DNA of 6,415 bases, taken from positions 1 to 6,415 of the forward strand of contig JBCCTY010000238.1 of assembly GCA_039197885.1 (NCBI GenBank), given 5' to 3'. This document shows, piece by piece, positions 1 through 4,956 of the stretch; positions within the stretch are counted from its first letter, which is position 1; every line of letters begins with the position of its first letter. A program made the position numbers and the translations under genes. This DNA comes from JBCBSZ01 sp039197885 (GTDB taxonomy: Bacteria; Actinomycetota; Acidimicrobiia; Acidimicrobiales; Poriferisodalaceae). The notes below the pieces were generated by a model that saw only the letters and a program-made list of their open reading frames with translations, was not told where the DNA came from and searched no databases.

Positions 1-49
1 CGCCGAAGTCGAGGACCGGCGCGTCGCCGCGCGTCGACACGAACTTCAC
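1..49 (-). CDS. thrC: Threonine synthase, N-terminal fragment (cut by window edge)
   Basis: Only the first 16 codons are visible, reading V(M)-K-F-V-S-T-R-G-D-A-P-V-L-D-F-G from a GTG at 49-47. The pattern [M]KxxSTRGxAPxLxF is the N-terminal signature of the long (fungal/proteobacterial/corynebacterial type) threonine synthase, a PLP enzyme that converts O-phosphohomoserine to threonine and phosphate in the cytoplasm. The GTG overlaps the hom stop codon as GTGA (4 bases), which suggests translational coupling. A GGGG stretch 7 bases upstream is only a weak ribosome binding site. Homoserine dehydrogenase followed by thrC is the expected order in this operon. The catalytic domain and PLP lysine lie outside the window, so identity rests on the short N-terminus plus context. 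Confidence 0.8.
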   Translation of the reverse strand, partial: MKFVSTRGDAPVLDFG

Positions 50-1374
50 TCGTCGGCCCCGATGACCCGGATCGGCGCGCCGATGCCGATGACGGCGTCG
101 AGTCGGCCGACCTCGTCGAGGGTGCTCTGGAGGTCGGCCTCGCGAGCGAGGTGGGTGATGAAGACCAGGTGCGCCTCGCCGTGGCGCCCGGCCTGCTCCA
201 TGGAGCGGATCGACACGCCGTGGCGGCCGAACACCCCGGCCACCTCGGCGAGCACGCCCGGTCGGTCGTGCACGTCGAGGGGGACGTAGAACGCCGACTC
301 GGTCTCGTCGATCGGGCGGACGGTGACCGCTCGCAGGGGCCCCGTGGCCGAGCTGGTGCCCTGGCGGAGGTTGATGGCCGCCGCCAGGACGTCGCCCAGG
401 ACGGCGGATGCCGTCGGGTGGCCGCCGGCACCGCGCCCGTAGAGCATCAGCTCGCCGACCGCGTCACCCTCGACGAACACCGCGTTGAAGCTGTCGCGGA
501 CCGAGGCGAGGGGGTGGGTCGTCGGCACCATCGTCGGGTGGACCCGCGCCGCCACCTCACCGTCGACCTCCTCGACGATGGCGAGCAGCTTGATGACGTG
601 CTGCATCCGGTCGGCGGCCTCGATGTCGGCCACGCCGAGCTGGGAGATGCCCTCGGTGTGCACGTCACCCTGCACCACGTGGGCGCCGAACGCGATCATC
701 GCCAGGATCGCCGCCTTGGCCCCGGCGTCGTGTCCCTCGACGTCGGCGGTCGGATCGGCTTCGGCGTAGCCGAGCTGTTGCGCCTCACTGAGGGTCGCGC
801 CGTAGTCGGCCCCCTCTTCGGTCATCTTCGTGAGGATGAAGTTCGTGGTGCCGTTGACGATGCCCAGCATCCGACGGATGCGCTCACCAGCCAGCGACTC
901 GCGCAACGCTCGCAGGAGCGGGATGCCGCCGGCGACCGCGGCTTCGTACAGGAGGTCGACTCCTGCGTCGCCGGCGATCTCGGCCAGCTCGGGGCCCACG
1001 TTGGCGATGAGGTCCTTGTTGCCGGTGACCACCGGCTTGCCGTTCCGCAGCGCGTCGGCGATGAGGGTGCGGGCCGGCTCGATGCCACCGATCAGCTCGA
1101 CGACGAGGTCGACATCGGGGTCGGTGACCACGCTGTGGGCATCGCGGGTGAGCACGCCCTCGGCGAGGTCGACGTCGCGGTGAGCGGTGAGGTTGCGGAC
1201 CGCCACGCGCTCCACGCTCAGGTCGAGGCCGGTCCGGGCCCGGATGGCGTCGCGCTCGGCGCCGACGATCGAGACGAGGGCGGATCCGACGGTCCCGCAC
1301 CCCAGCAGACCGATGCGGATCGGCTGCTTCGCGGCGCCGTCCGGTGGCCCGGGCCCCCGCTCCGCCTCAGACAT
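46..1374 (-). CDS. hom: Homoserine dehydrogenase with C-terminal ACT domain
   Basis: This 442-residue cytoplasmic enzyme reduces aspartate-4-semialdehyde to homoserine with NAD(P)H, the branch point towards threonine and methionine. The length is normal for the monofunctional actinobacterial enzyme (about 440). Visible features are a disordered, Pro/Gly-rich leader (about 1-19), a Rossmann fold with GCGTVG at 25-30, NKD at 119-121, AAVAGGIPLL at 145-154, NGTTNFIL at 174-181, and GYAEADPTADVEGHDAGAK at 202-220. By spacing with the yeast enzyme, E205, D216, K220 and K120 correspond to the active-site residues. GRGAGGHPTASAVLGD lies at 313-328. An ACT domain from about 361 to 438, with DRPGVLAEVAGVFGRHGVSI at 370-389, is where threonine feedback acts in this family. 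The ATG lies inside the last codons of lysA (8-base overlap). A GAGG (1382-1379) sits 4 bases before it. No catalytic residue seems lost. Confidence 0.96.
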   Translation of the reverse strand: MSEAERGPGPPDGAAKQPIRIGLLGCGTVGSALVSIVGAERDAIRARTGLDLSVERVAVRNLTAHRDVDLAEGVLTRDAHSVVTDPDVDLVVELIGGIEPARTLIADALRNGKPVVTGNKDLIANVGPELAEIAGDAGVDLLYEAAVAGGIPLLRALRESLAGERIRRMLGIVNGTTNFILTKMTEEGADYGATLSEAQQLGYAEADPTADVEGHDAGAKAAILAMIAFGAHVVQGDVHTEGISQLGVADIEAADRMQHVIKLLAIVEEVDGEVAARVHPTMVPTTHPLASVRDSFNAVFVEGDAVGELMLYGRGAGGHPTASAVLGDVLAAAINLRQGTSSATGPLRAVTVRPIDETESAFYVPLDVHDRPGVLAEVAGVFGRHGVSIRSMEQAGRHGEAHLVFITHLAREADLQSTLDEVGRLDAVIGIGAPIRVIGADE

Positions 1375-2638
1375 CGCACCTCACCAGGTCGTCGTAGGTC
1401 TCGCGGCGCACGACGAGTCGGGCCTCACCGTCGCGGACGAACACCGCCGCCGGCCGTCGGATCTTGTTGTAGTTCGAGCCCATCGACAGGCCGTAGGCAC
1501 CGGTGACGGGTGTCGCGACGACGTCGCCCACGGCGAGGTCGGTGGGCACGGCGGCCGCGTCGATGAGCACGTCGCCCGACTCGCAGTGCTTGCCGACGAG
1601 CCGCACGACGCGCTCCCGTTCGGCCCGGACGTCACGGGGGAGGAACGACTCGTAGCCGCTGCCGTACAGCACGGGACGGGGGTTGTCGCTCATCCCGCCG
1701 TCGACGGCGACGTAGGTGCGGACCCCCGGGATGTCCTTGATCGTGCCGACGGTGTAGAGCGTCACCGCCGACGCTGCCGCGATCGCCCGACCGGGCTCGG
1801 CCCACAGCTCGGCGCGGAGGCCGTTGGCCTCTGCCGCCCGGCGGATGACGCCCGCCCACGCGCTGATCGTCGCCGACTCCTCGCCGTCGACGTAGGCGAC
1901 GCCGAGCCCGCCGCCGACCGACAGCTCGGGAAGGTCGAAGGGAGCGGCGAACGCGGCCACGACCTCCATCGCCTCGGTGTAGGACTCGACGCGGAAGACC
2001 TGGCTGCCGATGTGGCAATGGAGCCCGACGAGGTCGAGGGCGGTCGAGTCGGCGACCCGCTGCACGGCGCGCTTCGCATCGCCGCTGCGGACGCCGAACC
2101 CGAACTTCGAGTCGTCCTGGCCGGTGCGCACGAACTCGTGGGTGTGGGCCTCCACGCCCGGGGTGATGCGCACGTGGACCCTCGGCACCGGGTGGCCGGC
2201 CGCGACCAGCGCCTCGATGCGCTCGATCTCCTCGAAGGAGTCGACGACGAGGCGTCCGACCCCGGCATCGAGTGCCTCGGCGAGCTCGGCCTCGGACTTG
2301 TTGTTGCCGTGCATCACGAGGCGGTCGGCCGGGACCCCGGCCCGCAGGGCGACGAACAACTCGCCACCGGTCGCGACGTCGAGGCGCATGCCCTCCTCGT
2401 GGACGAGCTGCGCCATCGCGGTGCAGAGGAACGCCTTCGTGGCGTAGACGGCCGAGTCGCCGAAGGCCTCGACCGCCTCGCGGCAGCGGGCTCGCAGGTG
2501 GGCCTCGTCGTAGACGAAGAGCGGCGTGCCGTGCTCGGCGGCGAGGTCGAGCACGTCGCAACCGCCGATGGCCAGCCGCCCGTCGGCGCCGATCGTTGCG
2601 GTGTCGGGGAGGAGGTTCGGCGGCAGCGGGCCCGCCAT
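1367..2638 (-). CDS. lysA: Diaminopimelate decarboxylase
   Basis: This 423-residue PLP enzyme of fold type III decarboxylates meso-diaminopimelate to lysine, the last step of lysine synthesis, in the cytoplasm. The PLP lysine is K68 in YATKAF. Further conserved blocks are the GNNKS segment at 111-115, HCHIGSQ at 207-213, the phosphate-binding GGG at 242-244, EPGR at 281-284, DGGMSDNPRP at 313-322, CESGD at 352-356 (C352 is the family's active-site cysteine) and GAYGLSMGSNYN at 380-391. The start at 2638 (ATG) gives a normal length and the usual short N-terminus. It follows a perfect GGAGGAG at 5-base spacing. The reading frame stays open 26 codons further upstream, but that part only shadows argS. 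The ATG shares one base with the argS stop (TGATG), and the 3' end overlaps hom. In corynebacteria, expression of argS-lysA has been reported to respond to arginine and lysine. Nothing here shows whether that holds. Confidence 0.97.
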   Translation of the reverse strand: MAGPLPPNLLPDTATIGADGRLAIGGCDVLDLAAEHGTPLFVYDEAHLRARCREAVEAFGDSAVYATKAFLCTAMAQLVHEEGMRLDVATGGELFVALRAGVPADRLVMHGNNKSEAELAEALDAGVGRLVVDSFEEIERIEALVAAGHPVPRVHVRITPGVEAHTHEFVRTGQDDSKFGFGVRSGDAKRAVQRVADSTALDLVGLHCHIGSQVFRVESYTEAMEVVAAFAAPFDLPELSVGGGLGVAYVDGEESATISAWAGVIRRAAEANGLRAELWAEPGRAIAAASAVTLYTVGTIKDIPGVRTYVAVDGGMSDNPRPVLYGSGYESFLPRDVRAERERVVRLVGKHCESGDVLIDAAAVPTDLAVGDVVATPVTGAYGLSMGSNYNKIRRPAAVFVRDGEARLVVRRETYDDLVRCDV

Positions 2639-4242
2639 CACATCTCCTCCGGCGCCGAGACGCCGAGCAGGTCGAGCCCGATGGCGAGCCCGATGCGCGA
2701 CACCTCGACCAGCCACAGCCGGGCGTTGGTGAGCTCGACGGGGATGTCGTCGCCGACCACGTAGCAGTCGTGGAAGAAGCCATGGAACGCAGCGGCGAGC
2801 TCGCGCACCCAGGTGGTGATCTTGTGCGGTGCCCGCTCGCGGGCGGCGACGGCGAGCAGCTCCGGGAACGCCGACAGCGATCGCAGCACGTCGAGCTCGC
2901 GCTCGTGGGTGAGCACGCCGAGGTCGACCTGGTCGAGCGGCGGGCGCTCGAACCCCTTGCCCCGGGCGTTGCGCTCGATCGACCTGGCCCGGGCGTGGGC
3001 CATCTGGACGTAGAAGACCGGGTTGTCCATCGTCCGCGCCGTGATGGCGTCGAGATCGATGGTCTGGCGGGTGTCGGTGGACTGGACGAGGTAGGTGAAC
3101 CGCACGGCATCGGAGCCGACCGCGTCGAGCAGCTCGTCGATGGTGACCATCTCGCCGGTCCGTCCCGACATCGGCACCGGCTCACCGTCTCGTTCGAGGT
3201 CGACGAGCTGGGTGACCTGGATCTCGAGCTCGTCGGGGTCGTGGCCGAGCGCAGCGATGGCCGCCTTCAACCGGGCGACGTAGCCGTGGTGGTCGGCGCC
3301 CCAGACGTTGAGCAGCAGCTCGAAGCCACGAGCGAACTTGTCGCGGTGGTAGGCGATGTCGGGGAGCAGGTAGGTGTACTCGCCGTCGGACTTGACGAGC
3401 ACGCGGTCCTTGTCGTCGCCGTGGTCGGTCGAGCGGAGCCACACCGCACCGTCGTCGTCGAAGACCACGCCGCGGTCGCGCAGGTCCTCGAGCGTCGTGG
3501 CGATGGCGCCCGAGTCGACCATCGAGCGCTCGCTGAACCAGGTGTCGAACGAGATGCCGAGTCGCTCCATCGTGGCCTGGTGATCGCGCAGCGCACGGGC
3601 GTAGCCCCACTCGAGGGGATCGGCGTCGTCGGGCATCTCGGCGGCCCACTCCGACACGTAGGCGCCGAGGTAGCCGTCGTCGGGTGGCTGCTCGCCGCGC
3701 TTGCGGGCGGCGAGCGAGGCGGCGTAGAGCTGCATCTGGGTGCCGCGATCGTTGAGGTAGTACTCCCGCGACACGTCGTGACCGGTGCGCTCCAGGAGCC
3801 GGGCCACGCTGTCGCCGACGCAGGCACCGCGTGCGTGGCCGGCGTGGGGCGGCTTGTTCGGGTTGGCCGAGACGAACTCGACGTTGACCCGTCGGCCACC
3901 GCCGAGGTCGGTGCGGCCGTAGTCCTTCTCGCCCTCCGCGACGACGTCGGTCAGCACGTCGTGGAGCCACGTCGGGGCGAGGCGGAAGTTGACGAAGCCC
4001 GGGCCGGCGATCTCGACGTCCTCGACGTGGGGCAGCGCGGCAGTGGTCAGAGCGTCGGCGACCTGCTGGGCCAGCTCGCGGGGGTTGCGGCCGGCCCGCT
4101 TCGCCGAGGCGAGCGCGGCATTGGTCGACCAGTCGCCGTGCTCTCGCCGCGCCGGGCGCTCGATCCCGACCTCGGTCGGCGGTTCGACACCGAGCGAGCG
4201 CAGTGCGTCCGCGACGGCGTCGGCCAGCGTGTCGGCGATCAC
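2638..4242 (-). CDS. argS: Arginyl-tRNA synthetase (class I)
   Basis: This 534-residue enzyme charges tRNA-Arg with arginine in the cytoplasm. In order it shows the N-terminal Add-1 domain (about 1-90, with GDWSTNAAL at 36-44 and a GPGFVNFRL end at 80-88), the catalytic Rossmann fold with SANPNKPPHAGHARG at 125-139 (HIGH motif as HAGH, 133-136), YYLNDRGTQM at 161-170 and VWGADHHGYVARLKAAI at 313-329, the KMSKS-equivalent PMSGRTGEMVT at 357-367, DNPVFYVQMAHARARSI at 406-422, and the DALR anticodon-binding domain to the C-terminus (about 405-534, ending GVSAPEEM). The length is slightly below the usual 550-580. The start is a GTG preceded by GGAGGG (4252-4247) at 4 bases. No upstream in-frame alternative is needed. 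It is the first gene of the argS-lysA-hom-thrC operon and lies divergent to a tRNA-Arg gene. Lack of the second KMSKS lysine is common in ArgRS. Confidence 0.96.
   Translation of the reverse strand: MIADTLADAVADALRSLGVEPPTEVGIERPARREHGDWSTNAALASAKRAGRNPRELAQQVADALTTAALPHVEDVEIAGPGFVNFRLAPTWLHDVLTDVVAEGEKDYGRTDLGGGRRVNVEFVSANPNKPPHAGHARGACVGDSVARLLERTGHDVSREYYLNDRGTQMQLYAASLAARKRGEQPPDDGYLGAYVSEWAAEMPDDADPLEWGYARALRDHQATMERLGISFDTWFSERSMVDSGAIATTLEDLRDRGVVFDDDGAVWLRSTDHGDDKDRVLVKSDGEYTYLLPDIAYHRDKFARGFELLLNVWGADHHGYVARLKAAIAALGHDPDELEIQVTQLVDLERDGEPVPMSGRTGEMVTIDELLDAVGSDAVRFTYLVQSTDTRQTIDLDAITARTMDNPVFYVQMAHARARSIERNARGKGFERPPLDQVDLGVLTHERELDVLRSLSAFPELLAVAARERAPHKITTWVRELAAAFHGFFHDCYVVGDDIPVELTNARLWLVEVSRIGLAIGLDLLGVSAPEEM
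2644..2650 (-). promoter_or_regulatory. lysA ribosome binding site inside the argS 3' end
   Basis: The minus strand reads GGAGGAG, 5 bases before the lysA ATG. It is formed by the argS codons CCG-GAG-GAG for Pro-Glu-Glu just before the final Met and stop. It fixes the lysA start at 2638 and couples it to argS termination through TGATG. Confidence 0.75.
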
Positions 4243-4246
4243 GGGG

Positions 4247-4252
4247 CCCTCC
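4247..4252 (-). promoter_or_regulatory. argS ribosome binding site
   Basis: GGAGGG on the minus strand lies 4 bases before the GTG at 4242. It supports the GTG as the true start of argS, although no ATG is nearby. Confidence 0.65.
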
Positions 4253-4276
4253 AGCGGGGTCGTCAGGGGAACCCAC

Positions 4277-4307
4277 AGCTTACGGGCCGAGGTCCTCCGG
4301 GCCCGAA
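4277..4307 (-). promoter_or_regulatory. Putative promoter of the argS-lysA-hom-thrC operon
   Basis: On the minus strand TAAGCT (4282-4277) fits the TANNNT form of an actinobacterial -10 element. A poor -35 match, TTCGGG (4307-4302), lies 19 bases upstream. This would put transcription start near 4270 and leave a leader of about 28 bases that contains the argS ribosome binding site. It is the best candidate in the 118-base intergenic stretch, but the -35 is weak. The leader is too short for a T-box or riboswitch. Confidence 0.33.
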
Positions 4308-4320
4308 TGGCTATCGTCGC

Positions 4321-4349
4321 TTCCGACGGACACCGACGTCATCTACCCT
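4321..4349 (+). promoter_or_regulatory. Putative promoter of the tRNA-Arg gene
   Basis: TTCCGA (4321-4326) and TACCCT (4344-4349) are separated by 17 bases, the optimal spacing for the housekeeping sigma factor. The -10 fits TANNNT. The -35 matches TTGACA at three of six positions. The expected start, about 7 bases after the -10, falls just before the tRNA 5' end at 4361, giving a very short leader as is usual for tRNA genes. Confidence 0.42.
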
Positions 4350-4360
4350 CGTCGGTCCTC

Positions 4361-4432
4361 GCCCCTGTAGCTCAGCGGATAGAGCAGTGGCCTCCGGAGC
4401 CATGTGCGCAGGTTCGATTCCTGCCAGGGGCG
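4361..4432 (+). tRNA. tRNA-Arg, anticodon CCG (reads CGG)
   Basis: A full cloverleaf can be folded by hand. The acceptor stem GCCCCTG (4361-4367) pairs with CAGGGGC (4425-4431), all 7 pairs being Watson-Crick. The D arm is GCTC/GAGC (4370-4373, 4382-4385) with an 8-base loop. The anticodon stem GTGGC/GCCAT (4387-4391, 4399-4403) has one G-T pair. The loop CTCCGGA places the anticodon CCG at 4394-4396. The variable loop is 4 bases. The T arm GCAGG/CCTGC (4408-4412, 4420-4424) encloses TTCGATT. The discriminator is G4432, as accepted for arginine. The 3' CCA is not encoded, because CTCC follows, so it must be added by the CCA-adding enzyme. A20 of the D loop, an arginine identity base, is plausible here as the A of GGATA. 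The gene is divergent to argS and converges on the small membrane protein gene, with only 29 bases before that gene's stop codon. Confidence 0.95.
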
Positions 4433-4461
4433 CTCCTTCCGGTGGCCGACCGATCGACCGG

Positions 4462-4944
4462 TCACGATGTGGTCGCCCGCTCCTCGATCCAGGCTGTGAT
4501 CCGAGCCCGCCACCGCTGCTTCCTCCGCCGTCCCATCAGCGCGGTCGGGCGCAACGGCACCTCACGTCCGTCGGCCAGGGTCACCGCCAGCCCCTCGACG
4601 GTCCCGCCCAGCAGTGGCACCGGGCCACGGTCGACGCTGACTGCCTCGTCACGCGGCCACCGTCGGCGCCAGATCAGGCTCCCCTCGACCAGTTCGGACT
4701 CTTCGAGGCGGACGAAGGAGGTCAGGCCGTTCACCGCGATCAGCAGCGCACCGACGAAGACGAACGAGAAGATGGCAATGCCGATCGGATCCTGCCGCGC
4801 TCCGCTGACCAGGACGATCGGGACGAGAACGACCCAGAACACGCCCGCCATGGCGTACCCACTTCCCGAGGCGAGGATCGAACCGATGTCACGACGCAGC
4901 GCCACGGCGTCACGCCTCATCGGCAACGCATCGATCTCGGGCAC
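4462..4944 (-). CDS. Small membrane protein with two TM helices and a PH-like C-terminal domain
   Basis: This 160-residue protein is not recognised as a named gene. A charged N-terminus (about 1-28) precedes two predicted membrane helices (about 29-48, AMAGVFWVVLVPIVLVSG; about 54-74, IGIAIFSFVFVGALLIAV). A soluble tail of beta character follows (about 78-138), with WRRRWPRDEAVSV at 92-104 and VTLADGREVPLRP at 121-133. It ends in a basic helix rich in Arg, Lys and Trp (139-155). Two helices followed by a 'WxxxxxV...LxDGRxVPL' beta domain resembles bacterial PH-like (bPH) membrane proteins of Actinobacteria, whose role is mostly unknown. The GTG start at 4944 is preferred because GGGAG (4953-4949) sits 4 bases upstream. 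An ATG at 4920 would give 152 residues with a poorer site. It begins 12 bases after the acyl-CoA ligase stop, so the two are probably cotranscribed. The fold assignment is inference; that it is coding is fairly secure. Confidence 0.75.
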   Translation of the reverse strand: MPEIDALPMRRDAVALRRDIGSILASGSGYAMAGVFWVVLVPIVLVSGARQDPIGIAIFSFVFVGALLIAVNGLTSFVRLEESELVEGSLIWRRRWPRDEAVSVDRGPVPLLGGTVEGLAVTLADGREVPLRPTALMGRRRKQRWRARITAWIEERATTS

Positions 4945-4948
4945 TCGG

Positions 4949-4953
4949 CTCCC
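4949..4953 (-). promoter_or_regulatory. Ribosome binding site deciding the start of the small membrane protein
   Basis: GGGAG on the minus strand lies 4 bases before the GTG at 4944, in the 12-base gap after the acyl-CoA ligase stop. It favours the GTG over the in-frame ATG at 4920, whose upstream sequence has only a weak GAGA. Confidence 0.5.
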
Positions 4954-4956
4954 AGG

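Noticed and set aside
2639..2716. Upstream extension of lysA by 26 codons
   Set aside because: The extra residues are Arg/Ala-rich and only shadow argS. The ATG at 2638 has a perfect ribosome binding site and matches the family's N-terminus.
151..2764. Long plus-strand open frames (151-1506 and 1187-2764)
   Set aside because: They lie opposite hom and lysA/argS, whose proteins match known families over full length. Their translations are Arg/Asp/Gly/Val-rich with no motif, as expected of antisense frames in GC-rich coding DNA.
4298..4305. Perfect 8-base palindrome CGGGCCCG upstream of argS
   Set aside because: Short all-GC palindromes are expected by chance in DNA of this composition, and it does not align well with either promoter.
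4243..4360. T-box or riboswitch leader for argS
   Set aside because: The whole intergenic stretch is 118 bases and the likely leader is about 28 bases. No specifier loop, antiterminator or terminator hairpin is visible.
4448..4463. Inverted repeat GACCG-N6-CGGTC between the tRNA and the membrane protein gene as a terminator
   Set aside because: The stem is only 5 pairs, reaches into the stop codon, and has no T-run on either side. It is too weak to call.
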